A stretch of 64,000 bases of DNA from Mastigias papua (GCA_964019165.1 OZ025281.1:87501-151500), one strand, 5' to 3'; positions 46,227 through 58,820 are shown, counted from the first letter of the stretch. A program made the numbers and translations. The notes: generated from the sequence alone by a model not told the origin.

Positions 46227-46861
46227 ATGAAGATTAACCTCTCCAATGCTCAGCCAGTGCAGAAGCGCTATAATACCGTCCCCAGGCATTTATATCCAGA
46301 GGTTAAACGGTACATTCAAGACCATCTGAATAGAAAGTGGATTGTAAAATCAGAATCTCCATACTCATCTCCCATTGTTGTGGTTCGAAAGAAAGATGGC
46401 AGTATGCGTTTATGCGTTGATTACAGAGAACTCAACAAGCGGACTGTTGTAGATCGACATCCTCTCCCGCGTGTGCAAGAGACATTGGATAGACTTGAAG
46501 GGAACACTTAGTTTAGTGTCCTGAATATGGGGAAAGCATACCACCAGGCATTTCTTCACCCGGAGAGTAGACATCTCACAGCGTTTATAACACCATGGGG
46601 ACTACTAGAATGGAATAGAATTCCATTTGGTCTCACGAATGCTCCTGCACAGTTCCAACGATTTATGGAAGGCTGTTTGGATGAGGTAAGAGACAAATTC
46701 ACTGTCCCTTATTTGGATGATGTCCTAGTTTTTTCCAGTACGTTTGAGGAACACATAGACCATCTTCAAATGGTCCTTCAGAAATTAAGGAGTAAAGGCG
46801 TAAAGTTAAAACCTCAAAAGTGTATAGTGGGTACAAATGATGCTCTTCTAATGTTCTTCAA
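46227..46861 (+). pseudogene. Ty3/gypsy reverse transcriptase fragment
   Basis: Contains VQKRYNTVPRHLYPEVKRYI, then [47 protein letters not shown] and the catalytic YLDD (46,710-46,721). One in-frame TAG at 46,509-46,511 stands where relatives carry tryptophan in the NTWFSVLD motif, a single-base nonsense change. Homology stops near 46,840. There are no LTRs, protease, RNase H or integrase nearby. It belongs to another gypsy lineage than the intact element at 22-27 kb (VRKKDGS and RMEG-type motifs differ). Confidence 0.88.
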
Positions 46862-47468
46862 TGTCAAGATCAAAATTGAATAGATTTAACTCACATCATT
46901 AGACAAAAAACTGTCAATTCTAAGACATATCAAATTAGAAGATTGTAAAAACAGCGACTATTTATGATCATAGATTTGCGTTCTTTTTAACCAAACTTCT
47001 GTCATACTACACCGAGGACTTAAATAGAGAAGGGACATTACTGCACAAAATTGTGTTCTAACGAGGCTTACTCAACATGGGGCTTCATGAGAGGGGCGCA
47101 GACTAAAGCTTTTCAGCAGTAAACATTTCTTTTTTAAATAGCTCGTTTGAATTTGTACCTTCCAGCGCTATAGTAAATGCTGGCACAGTGGCTTGAGGGC
47201 AGGGTGTTACAGCCCCCAATAGAATATCTGTCGAACGTTCCTCCTACTCATTTTTGCGTGTGATTGATTTTCTTCAGCTGTGTTGAATATTTTCATGAAA
47301 ATAACGTGACGGCACCTTAACACTTCAGTACACTATTCCTTAACAATATAGCCTGGGAGGTGCCTTTTAATCCATTCTAGAGGTTACAATTACAATACTT
47401 TCTCTAGCGTCGGGTCCAACCATGGTGGATCTGCCTACGTCACTAACTGAGTTCATTAGTCATCTAAC
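46862..47468. other. No gene recognised
   Basis: The stretch 46,960-47,085 resembles 35,155-35,280 (TTTGCGTTCTTTT...AACTTCT and further words). Otherwise it is unremarkable AT-rich sequence. Confidence 0.4.
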
Positions 47469-48403
47469 ATAATAATAATAATAATAACTAATTTATTTAC
47501 AGTTGGTAAAAAACGTAGTTCAAAAATAAACTAATATACACCAACTATTTAATTACAATATTTTTATTTACAAATAATACAGGTACAATTTTCTCCCTTC
47601 CAGTTTTTGATCATTGTTTTAAATCCTTTAATATTTTGAGCCGATTTTATGCTGTCTGAAAGAGTGTTCCAAAGTATACTACCTCTAAACGATAGGGAGC
47701 TTTGTCCATACGAGGATGTTTTTACTTTTGGTATCTGGAGGAGATTTTTTATTCTCAGATCATAGATTATTTCTTTAGTTGTAAAGAACTCTGTCAAGAC
47801 AGCAGGGCCAATATGATTGGTACATTCATATATTTCAATCATCAGCTTTTGTAGGTTACTACAATGGACCGTTACTTCTTCCGATTTTTCTAGTAGATCT
47901 TCAAATGTAGCTGTATAGTCATTTTGGAGGACACTCAAGGCGCGCTTGTGCAACTGATTTATTCTATTATTTGCTGTTTTACCACAAAACATCCATATCA
48001 GTGGACAATAGTTGAAACTTGACCTTATAAAAGTCTTGTACAGTACATATGCTTTGTGCTTTTGCAGATACCCAGCTATTCGAGAGAACGCCTTTACCTT
48101 TTGGTTTGCCGTTTTACAAATAGCTTCCACATGATTCTGAAATTGCAACTTTGAGTCAATCGTTATTCCAAGAAGTTTAACCTCCTCAGTTGTCCTTATA
48201 GATATACCATTTATTTCCAGACTCAATTTTTGACCTTTTACAAAGCCCATAAAGATCACCTGAAATTTGTCTGGGTTTGCTGCCATTTGGTTGTTTTTAA
48301 ACCATTGTAAGGCATTATTTATATCTCCTTTGAGCAGTCTTAAAATGGTTTCTATATTATCATCAAATGCGTAGATAGTATTATCATCAGCGAAGTTGCA
48401 ACA
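47469..48403 (-). mobile_element. 5'-truncated CR1-like LINE with microsatellite tail
   Basis: Minus-strand 935-bp copy. It begins within the reverse transcriptase at the catalytic FADD box and ends in a (TTA)n tail at 47,469-47,490. Such tandem tails are typical of CR1/L2-type elements. The copy is well preserved. Confidence 0.88.
47564..48403 (-). pseudogene. CR1-like reverse transcriptase, C-terminal part from the FADD box
   Basis: Open for about 280 codons. It starts CNFADDNTIYAFDDNIETIL (catalytic FADD at 48,383-48,394), then MAANPDKFQVIFMG, LLGITIDSKLQFQNHV, RSSFNYCPLIWMFCGK, and the tail FRGSILWNTLSDSIK. A TGA directly upstream of CNFADD marks where element sequence begins. Polymerase motifs before FADD are missing, so it cannot be active. 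The long intact frame suggests a fairly recent insertion. Confidence 0.9.
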
Positions 48404-48473
48404 TCAATTCGTAGTAACCAGTGGCATGGCCACGTAACAAACTTGTTATAATAATTTTTTATGAAGAAAAGAC

Positions 48474-49030
48474 ATGAAGAAATGGATGACAACTCTTTAT
48501 TTAAATCATGGGAAAGGGACACTAACATCGAGAAAGATTAACATCAATAATGGAATCTTCCAAGGGGATTCACTATCACCACTTCTTTTCTGTATTGCAC
48601 TTGCTCCTCTCTCCACACTCATCAATAAACCTGGGTACGGCTTCAAACTAAACAGCATGGTCATCAGTTATTTATTCTACATGGATGATCTGAAAACCTT
48701 TGCTAAAAATGATGATGAGCAGCAAAGAATACTCACTATCGTAAAAGACTTCAATGACGATATAAAGATGGACTTCGGGCTTGAAAAATGTGCAAAAGCT
48801 ACATTCAAAAACGGACAGTTAACGTCTACGGAAAACATAAGCCTTGGCCTGGATACCTTTATACAAGATCTAGAGCAAGATAGTACATATAAATACCTTG
48901 GCATAAATGAAGGGGATGGAATTCAGCATGGAAAAATGAAAGAGAAAATACGAAAAGAATACTATAGGCGCATAAGGCTAGTACTAAGATCAGAACTCCA
49001 TGCAATCAACAGAATCAATGCAATTAACAT
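48474..49030 (+). pseudogene. R4-like LINE reverse transcriptase fragment
   Basis: Reads KKWMTTLYLNHGKG, NNGIFQGDSLSPLLFCIALA and the catalytic FYMDDLKTFAKN (YMDD at 48,678-48,689), then DIKMDFGLEKCAKATFK and YKYLGINEG. It stays open to 49,030, where the frame slips; past the slip the other frame reads LAVPVVTYSFNIIIWTVEDL. The N-terminal half of the polymerase is absent. Confidence 0.87.
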
Positions 49031-49691
49031 CTTGCAGTCCCAGTTGTAACCTACAGTTTCAACATCATTATCTGGACTGTAGAAGATCTTAAAAAAATGG
49101 ACCGCAAAACAAGGAAGCTGCTGACAATGGCAAAAATGCACCATCCCAAAGCAGACAAATATAGGCTTTACTTACCAAGAAAATCTGGTGGAAGAGGTCT
49201 TATTCAAATTGAAAGAAGTTATAAAACAACAACCATAGGCCTTAATGCATAAATAGATAAGAATGACGATAAGCTTCTTTGGATTATGCGAGACCACGAC
49301 AAGACTAGGAATACAACATCATTGCACTACGAAGCCGCAAAATTTGAGACAGCTTGATATACAAAGTATGGCTATCATGGTAAACGAGACTGCAATCGAG
49401 TATGCCAGACGTATTAAACACAAGACTAAAGACCTAGCACTAGAACAGCTACAAGGCGTTGGGAAAGACAAGCCTTTACATGGACAATACCCAAAGAGAT
49501 TACATGATAACGATGTTAATGAAATTGAAATAAATAAATGGCTATCAACATCAGGCCTAAAATCAGAAACTGAAGGATTTATCATTGGAGCTCAAGATCA
49601 ATGTCTGAAAACCATCTACTATCGACACAAAATCTTAAAAGATGGGACCAGCCCTATGTGCAGGATTTGCAGCGAACAGCAAAGACACTAG
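49031..49691 (+). pseudogene. R4-like LINE, post-RT region with zinc-binding motif
   Basis: Segments in order: VTYSFNIIIWTVEDLKKMDR, HHPKADKYRLYLPRKSGGRG, TAIEYARRIKHKTKDLA, and the CRIC half of a zinc-binding motif (near 49,660). Stops and a frameshift near 49,250 and 49,690 interrupt it. The other half of the motif, DHLVSGC, continues in the next frame. Confidence 0.8.
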
Positions 49692-50228
49692 ACCACCTTG
49701 TCTCCGGATGCTCAGAATTAGCGAAAACAGAATATACACAAAGACATAACAGAACAGCAGCCTATATCCATTGGAAAATTTGTAAACACTACAACATCAA
49801 GGTAACTGACAAATACTATGAACATGACCCAAAAAACAGTAACAGACAGCAATGAAGAAACTATATTATGGGACATGCCAATTCAAACTGACAGAGAAAT
49901 CAAAGCCAACAGACCTGATATAATAGTGAAAGATAAAAGACAGAGAACTTGCAAGCTAATTGAAATATCAGTCTCCACGGAAAGAAACACCTCTATAAAA
50001 ATGACAGAGAAGTTCTCAAAATACAAGGACCAGGAAATTGAGATTGAGAAAATGTGGAGTATGAATACCATGACAATACCAGTAATAATAGGTGCCCTTG
50101 GTCTGGTAAGAAAAGGGATGGAAAAGTATATCAATAAAATTCCGGGGAACATATCAATTCAAGAGACTCAAAAGTGTGTCCTCCTTGGGACTGCTCATAT
50201 TTCGAGGAGGATTTTGTACATCAAGTAA
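49692..50228 (+). pseudogene. R4-like LINE restriction-like endonuclease, C-terminus
   Basis: Starts with DHLVSGCSELAKTEYTQRHN and YIHWKICKHYNIKVTDKYYE in one frame. It slips near 49,840, then reads NRPDIIVKDKRQRTCKLIEI with the proline-aspartate (49,914-49,919) and the glutamate (49,962-49,964) of a PD-(D/E)xK nuclease. The lysine-rich EKFSKYKDQEIEIEKMW helix, the TIPVIIGALGLVRKGMEKYI segment and the LLGTAHISRRIL terminus follow, ending at a natural stop. The enzyme would nick target DNA to prime reverse transcription. This copy is dead. Confidence 0.87.
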
Positions 50229-50345
50229 ACTATACCATCCTGATGAGAACCTCAAGTACTTGGAATGAACTCGGTTTTATCAGCAAGAAAAGCAGGAATC
50301 GACAGGAAAATTTACTATATACAATAATAATATACGAACGTTTAA

Positions 50346-50821
50346 TAACCACATGATGATCATTTCAACATTAATGTACTGTTTTCATACTGCGTCCTGT
50401 GCTTCTAAGTAATCTAAATGTTTAAAAATGAAAATACTATAGGTGCATAGTAAATGATGCAGCAAACAGAGAACAACTTTAACAAAGGTCATATGCAACA
50501 ATGTTCATGTTCACAAAAGAGTGTTCAGTTTGTAAGAAAACAGAATATAGCTAGCCTCTATAGACAGGTAATCTGCTGCCATAAATTGTGCAGATTTTTT
50601 AGCAAATTCAGTTTTCAGTTTTGGAATCTTTAGGAGATATGTGTTGTTACGAGTGCTTTGGGTGTGCTTAGTTATTGTGAAATAGTTATTGTGAAATAGT
50701 CATGAAAACTTTCATAGCATGTACCATCCAGGCATCTTCTGACAAATTTGCAGGCATGTCCATGTTAACTCAGTTGCGTGTTTGTCTTAGCAGCTTGAAC
50801 TAGCATAAAATTATACATAAC
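50346..50821. other. No gene recognised
   Basis: AT-rich sequence containing a duplicated GTTATTGTGAAATAGT word at 50,672-50,700. No frames of interest. Confidence 0.4.
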
Positions 50822-51100
50822 TTTAGGGACACATTGAATCCCATGCGCTCGATAAATGAGGGTGTCGAAAATACGGAACACTACTTCCTGCTTTGCCAAG
50901 CTTATAGTACAGTTAGGAGAGATCTTCTCATGTGGGTGAACAATATATTACACCCATATGGATTAAGGAATTTGAGCAATGAAGAACTACTACAAATTAT
51001 TCTCTATGGCTTTGACAATTGATCATATAATTCAAATGTAAAAACCTTACCAATGTCCATACGATACATTAATGCCTTTAAGCGTTTTGACAGAATGACC
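50822..51100 (+). pseudogene. Non-LTR retrotransposon C-terminal fragment
   Basis: Reads TLNPMRSINEGVENTEHYFL, LCQAYSTVRRDLLMWVN and LSNEELLQIILYGFDN. A frameshift follows, then NVKTLPMSIRYINAFKRFD. The H-x-x-L-x-C end of a zinc-binding motif and the LLYG-type ending are typical of the last domain of several LINE polyproteins. The usual CxC cysteines before it appear as R and I (MRSINE), so the metal site is damaged. The clade is uncertain. Confidence 0.7.
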
Positions 51101-51374
51101 ACCAACACTTTTTCCCAATATTCTTGAAGTTCTTTCATTGTTCAGTGAATATATAATCATCCTATTCCCACCTGTTTCCCCTATCTTTCGTTAATATATT
51201 TGCGTTGCCTGATTCTTTATTCAATGACATTCTCCCGTTACCTAACGCAAATTTTACTGCTTTGGGGACCTCAATACTTTATTTTGATAAAATTTCTTAG
51301 CATGGCCCTACAAGCATTTTGACATGCCGTTTTATAAAATTTAGAGGTGCCCTCCCTGGTGGAGCAGTTGCGCA

Positions 51375-52099
<725 letters not shown>

Positions 52100-52400
52100 A
52101 ACTAGGAATCCTTTTCTGCTTTAGCAGGATCATACATGTCTTTAACTAATGTGCTCCATCTTTTTCTGTCTCCTGCCAGTAATCTGAGATTTCTTAGATC
52201 GTCAATAGATTTAAACTTGGTGAATTTATACTGGTTGCCATTGTTCATGTCGTTTTTAAGCATTTTTATCTCATTAAGTAGTAAGTTTGGAAGAGTAGTT
52301 GTGGGTCTTCCACTAAGTTTCCTTGAATTCAAGTTTTGGAAATAATAGTTCATTGCCATATGTGACTGTGTTTCCAAACTTGATCGTGGCACCGCCTTCT
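52100..52400 (-). pseudogene. LINE (RTE-like) polyprotein, C-terminal tail
   Basis: Reads SRKLSGRPTTTLPNLLLNEI and ends LRNLRLLAGDRKRWSTLVKD, then KAEKDS and a stop three bases from the (TA)n array. The GRP...T and later A-x-DR-x-x-W pattern is the usual end of RTE-like and related LINE proteins. The polymerase domain is not present upstream. The TA array begins exactly at its 3' end, so the array may have grown from the element's tail. Confidence 0.72.
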
Positions 52401-52726
52401 AAAACATGGTGCCGTTCTTTTGTGTTGTAGTGAGGTTCTGTAGTACCAACAGATTTCTCACGTAAAATAGATATTATTAGAAAATATAACATTTTATTGT
52501 TCAAATGGACCAACATCTCAGTTTCAATATAAATACAAACATTGAACTTTAGTTTCTTATAAAACTACGCGTGTGACTGGAGCCTCTGAAGTTATCAATT
52601 TACTTCAACACCATTACTTAGAACCACACGCACATTACTTTCATTTATTTTCACTAAAATATCTTGTACAGGATCCTAACTGAATACTTAAAACAAACAA
52701 AGAAGGAAAATCACAACTCTGCACCA

Positions 52727-53110
52727 AAACGGGTCATCTGTCGATTGCTTTGTACCTCTACAAATGACGCGCGATTCTGGCCTACATACTACACAGTATG
52801 TATTCGTGAAAAAGAAACATAATGCACGAAGGATAGGAAACCGTTTATCAGCCAAACACCATGTTCACTGAATTTTTATACTGTTCGCTATTCCACGCGC
52901 TTATGACGGTTTTCAATAACTAAGAAGAACAAAGGTAAAGTATACAAAGTGAACTTACACATTGAAACATCTACTTCAAAAGGCCCATATGAAATCTTCC
53001 GCCCTGGTAGTGACACGCTTCTACCGCTCTTTCAACTGAATGATGTCTGGCTGCATACTGATTCTTTTGTTCAATGGCTCAACTGATTTCAATCAATTAA
53101 TTGGCTACAA
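52727..53110. repeat. Dispersed repeat family 2, copy b
   Basis: Same-strand relative of 31,795-32,150, with several 15-20 bp near-identical words separated by diverged sequence. Confidence 0.6.
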
Positions 53111-53328
53111 AGAAATGAAAACCCAAACATGTCATATTGCATCTATTGATGCATTTAGAATAAGAACCAAGACGGATCATTCATGAGATCTTTTCATTCA
53201 TGAAGTCTATTCATTTTTAGAGTATCTTCACACAAATAGATAGAACTACTCTTAATTCCCAAAAGTCCTCTATTTCTATGGCATAGTTGTCTTCTCGCTG
53301 CTTTTCACTTACTACCTTATTGGCCAGT

Positions 53329-53404
53329 TTAACGCCGGCCCTTCATGGCGTTAATTTTCCTTAAGCGACATTAAAAGGGCCGGCGTTAGAAGGGCCGGCG
53401 TTAA
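53329..53404. repeat. GC-rich inverted repeat TTAACGCCGGCCCTT
   Basis: TTAACGCCGGCCCTT at 53,329-53,343 and its exact complement at 53,390-53,404, with a second right-hand copy at 53,375-53,388. This could form a 15-bp stem. Further GGCGTTA words occur near 53,348, 54,382 and 54,427. It may be the terminus of a transposon with TTAA at its edge. Confidence 0.6.
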
Positions 53405-54807
53405 AAGGACCGAACATTCAAGATTTTCCACCAAGCAGCGGCGCTATTTTTTCAACTCTTATTTTTGGGACCATTCACTTATTACGTCATCAGAGAAGGG
53501 GAGGGGGAAGGGGGGTGGAGATGCTGATGTATGCAAGTATACTCGAATCAGGAATACATTCAATCGGTTCAGAAATAGGAAAGATGCCAACGTTATATTT
53601 ATAAAATAAAGAGATCTGCTTTAGGAATGTGGTCAAGTGCAACAGTTAATTCTACCAACTCAACAACAAACAGAAGAATGAAATTGAAATCTTTAATTAA
53701 CAGTTATTTAGATTTCCTGAAACGGATTTTCACACAATTGTATCAAACTGGAGGCTTCACGAACAGCATCAGAAATGTGCGACTTTCTAAACCCCACAAT
53801 ATAAGTCCTTTCGACTCTTTTAGGTGTTTGTACATATCAGTAATCCATCCTGCATGGAGCGGTTTGACAGTTGAAAATCGAACATCCACTCTAACATCAT
53901 GTGTCTGAACAGCACGGTTCAGTTGCTCGAATACCTTCTCTGCGTACCAATTTTGGTGTCTCCCCGCAGTGTAACTCTTAGCCCCATTGGATCAGTTAAA
54001 AGTACTGTTGCTAGTATTACGCCTAGGCCGTGGCCTATTCCAGAAGGAGGGCTAGAGATTTCCATTACGATGCACTTTGTTCACAAAAACAAACTCATTT
54101 TGCAGAAAATGAAAACTTTTGTCGATGAACAAGTAAACAGAATGACAGAGGTATTCACTTTCGAAGAGGCATAAGAAGAATTAGAAGAAACCGAAAAAGA
54201 GGAAAAAATCGTTGTTGAATCTGGAGATTAAACGATAAATGAAAATTGCGTTGCAAACGGAGATACGTGGGCTTGTACTGAACTTCTTTTGATTGATGAT
54301 TAAAAGTGTTACCAAAAACCTACGAACGAAAAGTGCGTAAATAATGTCTTTATCAATTTTAAATATCCTAAATTTTTTAATGGCGTTAACTGTGGCCCAA
54401 CGTGGAGGTAGACCGAATTCCTTCCCTGGCGTTATAAGAGCATATGTACTTCTACATCACAGTTTGATATAAAGTTTTCATGCTCAACTTAAACCTTTCA
54501 GCAACCTCCCTACCTTTCTGAGGATGACTCTTAACTATGAGACCATACCAAAACAAAGCTATCTTGAATATAAATTATACAGAAGCAATGTTTCCTCTGC
54601 TTGCCTTCGCTCACATCTTAAGATTTACTCTTACGTCTACATTTCCCATCCAGGGACAACAATTACGAAAGTATGGGAGATGTTTTATCCCAAATCGTGA
54701 TGAAGCGCTCTTTCGTAGGGCAAACGCTGAAACATTATGTCACAAGATCAGAGAATACATTCAAGAAGAAAGGGCTGAGAAAGGGAAGACCTATTGAGCA
54801 CTAGGTA
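53405..54807. other. Unassigned region with short open frames
   Basis: Open frames of 93, 91 and 86 codons (53,627-53,908, 53,899-54,174 and 54,537-54,797) share no motif I recognise. The first two overlap, and the second continues past its stop as a charged EELEETEKEE run. It could be a decayed mobile-element protein. Confidence 0.4.
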
Positions 54808-55266
54808 CAGGGTTCATAGCCAATACGTGAATCAAATTTTGCACACTTTTCCCTGACTTTTCCCCTAACTGAAAGTCAATAGTGCTTTCTCTGTTCTTGG
54901 CCCACGTTTCACAAATCTACTATGCTAGCTAAACAGTTTTAATAGATTAATCATTAGCAATGATCAAATATGGCAAGCAAGGTTAACTGTCGTTTGTGTA
55001 AGCCTGCGTTGTGTATAAATGCTATGGAAAGTCGGAAAGTTCACATTCATAAACAAAAAAATGGAATAACCACTTTGTAGAAACACCATTGTAGAAACAC
55101 GAGAGTTTATGATTTGTGGACTAAGTAGTCTGTTTCCCATACTTTTCCCTTCTTCGATATATATTTACGGCAACTTTCCGTAACCATTCCAGGTTGTCTC
55201 TGACTCATCCTAAAAGTGGCTTATTTTCCACTTTTTCTACGTTCTCCAGGTTTGCAGTGAACCCTG
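54808..55266. mobile_element. Possible relative of the hAT-like insert (459 bp)
   Basis: Starts CAGGGTTCATAGCC and has TTTTCCCTGACTTTTCCCC 40 bp in, as in the left end of the element at 35,969. It could end with CAGTGAACCCTG at 55,255-55,266, near CTCCAGG words like the right end. No target duplication is visible, so the right boundary is uncertain. Confidence 0.5.
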
Positions 55267-56737
55267 CTACTTCATTAACTATCACTGATTATGAAATGTT
55301 CTCAAGTTTTCTTTGAGTATTCTCAGCTAGCCTGTTCGATTTTCGCTTCGATGCTATTGAGACACGTATCAGTTATAAACATGCTGGCTTTTTGCATAAT
55401 TTTTAATTAATTTCAAACTCATTCAGATGGATGGAAAAAATGAATTCTACTTTAACAATTATCATCAAATTAATCTGCAAAGCAACAATGAGTATAAAGA
55501 AAGTCATCCCCAACCCTAGAAGTAATTTTCTATTGAGAGAAAACATTACATAACTAGATATAAGTTGCGAAGAAGGTCCTATTGAAGATGGTCATATTTT
55601 GCTTCTCTATGTAATAATCTCAAACCTCATTACACATTCTGTCAACATGAGCACTATAGCTAAACCCGTTTGTATTCATCAGTAGGAAATGATACACAAT
55701 AATTGAAATAAATACAGATCCAGATCATTAAAGATAAGCTAAAGATGTTTCATATCAAAAAAACTAGCAAGAATCATACAGAACCATAGTTTACTAGACA
55801 TACCATCTAATTTCATCTATAGTACTATGGCAATTGGTACATTACATAATAGAACAGAACAGCAAAGCAAAGAAACAAAAAGAAAGAGAAAAGAGACGAT
55901 TTCATAAGTGAATACTTTACATGGAAAGAGGTCTTCTAAAAACATGTCCTTTCCTATTTAACACCACTTTTAAACTTCTGACAAAAATGGATATCCTCCA
56001 ACTTCACACTTTGATACTTTCGAATAAACTAGCTTCGATCATGGACAGCAAGATAGATCCTTCAGCCCCACCCCACCCCCACCTCATCCCCACCCCTTCT
56101 CCCTATTTTTGAAGTGTATGGGATTTTCCAGTGTGATTATGACCTTCGATAATGTTTATGAAATATATTTGATTCTTAATATTCTGATTGTCTACATATA
56201 TTTTTCAAAGAGATGATTGTCATGCTTCATTTGAATGAATGGACGAACTCAGTGAAATTAATTATCAAAAATGTGTGCAAGCTTATCTCATGATTCAAAC
56301 ACAAGCTTTACAAGTGGAAGTTTGTACATATCATAAAACCTTAATAGTTTTAAACTTTTGACAAATAAGCAATGAATAGCAGGCCAAAGTTTGATATTAA
56401 ATCACCTTCTTGGCTTTGTCGTGATGTAATCATATGATCAATGCAATTTATATAATAGACAATGTGGATCACATCAATACATCAAATTAAACAGATCAAA
56501 TGACATAAGATGTAGCAAGGTCCAATCTCAATTTATACGGCTTAGCACTGTAGCCCTATAGTTATAACTGTGAAGTAAAGCATGAGTGTATTGCTCTCCA
56601 AGTTATAAATGTTGTGTGTATACTAAATGTCTCGAATTATATCGAAACACCATCTATGCATAGCATATTATTGTCTGATAAAGGACAAATAATTATATCG
56701 TAATTTTATTTAAATAGAATCAGTAGTGTACAATCAC
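55267..56737. other. No gene recognised
   Basis: AT-rich sequence with a C-rich run (CCCCACCCCACCCCCACC, about 56,068-56,085). A 63-codon frame there is an artefact of that run. Confidence 0.4.
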
Positions 56738-56991
56738 AGCCAAAAGTCCTTCGAACAACTATCGAATTATGAAGTTTATTTGACAACGACAGCTACTGAT
56801 CCCCTCCCCCCTTAAAACAATGTTGAGGTGAACGCTTAGTTGCTAGAGTACTATTTGAAAGGAAACTGACGTGTCTGCTGCGAGTAACCCCTGATTAATT
56901 CAACATTGTTCTGAGGGAAGAGAGGGGGAGTTTGCTCTATGAGTCAGAAAGCAATGCAATTGTTCCAAGACTTTTGGCAGTGACTGTCTGA
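56738..56991 (+). repeat. Direct repeat A left of the DDE transposase
   Basis: Begins GCCAAAAGTCCTTCGAAC and ends near TTTTGGCAGTGACTGT. It matches 61,414-61,700 in the same orientation at high identity over most of its length, including CTGACGTGTCTGCTGCGAGT and AACCCCTGATTAATTCAAC. An internal inverted pair, AACAATGTTGA and TCAACATTGTT, each next to C- or G-runs, suggests a small palindromic element. Confidence 0.8.
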
Positions 56992-57385
56992 GACAATTCT
57001 GTTGGGAGGCTGCATGTTGAAAGTTTTACCGGTTATACAATAAGGTTTTCGAAGTCGCTCATCTCATTGGCCATATTGACAATTTGATATTGTACGGGGT
57101 AAGGGCTCAGTTAAGGGGGTGTGGTACTGATACACTGTTCTTGGCTGGTAACAGTTGTGTTCTCCAATACCAAGGAAAAAGCTCATTCACTTAGTGAAGG
57201 ACGCTGAGAGCCAGAAGAAACGACGTTGCGAGAAGAGAAAGGCCATGCTTGAGTTGACAAGCGATAGCAAAGAAGCCACTTCAAAATTGCACAAATTTAC
57301 GCGTGAAAAGGCTGGTCGACCTCCTCTTGGGGAGAAGTACCCAGGTATTCACCAAGCTTTTGTTGATCTAGCAACCGCCGATTCA

Positions 57386-57457
57386 GGGGCCGATGCAGGG
57401 GCCGATGCAGGGGCCGATGCAGGGGCCGATGCAGGGGCCGATGCAGGGGCCGATGCT
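57386..57457 (+). repeat. 12-bp minisatellite inside the transposase frame
   Basis: Six units of GGGGCCGATGCA in frame, encoding repeated Gly-Ala-Asp-Ala. The last unit has one change. Being a multiple of three it keeps the frame, and it probably arose by slippage after the gene entered the genome. Confidence 0.92.
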
Positions 57458-58820
57458 CGTAGACGAACTGAGATTCTTAATGCCTGCAAAAAAATTGATG
57501 ATTTGCACAGCTCACTGACAAACCTGGGGTACTCTCTGAGCCGACAGGCTCTTTATCTTCGCTTGGTCCCCCGAAGATGTGACAGTGCTGAAGGAAAACG
57601 TCACATCAGAACTGTCCCTGTAAGGCTTCGACGTGCACAAAACAAAAAACGAAGCTGGCATGCTGATGCTGACTTTACATTTGCAACAAGACAGCAGATC
57701 ATGGATATGATTTCTTGCTTTGGTGAAAAATGTGTTTTCGTCATTTCAATGGACGACAAAGCCAAAGTTCCAATTGGTGTTACTGCAACAACAAAGCAAG
57801 CCCCACTTATGATGCATGTTTCCTACGAAGTTCGTCTTCCAGATCACGAATTTGTGAAAGCAACAAAACACAAACTAAATCCATCAGTATACGCTGGTTG
57901 CGAGATTCGGTCTTGCTCTGCTTATGCTGAACCTGAGGTTTCATGTTCGGGGCCAACATATATTGCTGTGCGGAGTGGCAAGCATGAATCTTCCACCGCA
58001 TATACTCATGGCAACGATCTTCGAAAGCTGATTCATCTGGCAGAGTTTGTAAGCATCGTGAAAGACAAGGAAGGTTTCATAAAGCCAATTGGAGTTCTGC
58101 TTTGTGATGGTGGTCCAGATGAAAACCCAAGATTTCCTAACACCCTGGACGCTGCCATTCAGAACTTCAAGGAATTTAATCTCGATGCATTGCTCATCTG
58201 CACACTTGCTCCAGGAATGTCTGCATAAAATCACGTGGAACGGCGAATGGCCCCTCTGAGCAAAAGCACTCTCTGGTATTCTCCTTCCACATGCCACCTG
58301 TGGCTCACATTTAAATTCTTCGAGACGAACTACAGATGTTGAATTGGAAAAACGCAATTTCGAAGTTGCTGGAGAAATCTTATTCGAAATTTGGGGCGGA
58401 ATAATGCTTGACAACTTTCCTGTATTTTGCGAGTATGCCAATGATGCCTCTCTCATATCAGTCCCAGTTGATGAGAAATGGGTTGCAAGCCACTGCAGGA
58501 TCTCTCAATATTTCTTGCAGATTGTGAAATGTTCTGACATTGCATGTTGTGGCGAGTTGCGCATCAAGTGGTCCAGTGTTTTCCCAAACCGCTTTTTCCC
58601 TGCTCCACTGCAATTTCGCATCTCATCTGTTGGTCCGATTGTCCTCTGTGCCAGTGACATCAAGAAATATGACCGGTTCGCCAATTTGTGGAAGACCATC
58701 GCCCTGAGCAATTTGGTTCCAAGAAAGCAGACAAGAAATCTGCCATATGACACATTTTGTCCCAGTGTTGCAGGGACCATTCAAAGGCGAACATGTGCTG
58801 AGTGTAGTATTTATCACCAT

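Larger units (their letters stand above)
48465..50345 (+). mobile_element. 5'-truncated R4-like LINE with restriction-like endonuclease
   Basis: Plus-strand copy beginning in the reverse transcriptase and running through the C-terminal nuclease to the 3' end. The YMDD active-site form and the GGRGL segment resemble the R4/Dong group. Three or more frameshifts inactivate it. Its truncated 5' end lies about 60 bp from the truncated 5' end of the CR1-like copy on the other strand. Confidence 0.86.

Noticed and set aside
50240..50275. CTGATGAG followed by GGAATGAAC, resembling a hammerhead ribozyme core
   Set aside because: The bases between do not form stem II and the flanks do not form the other stems.
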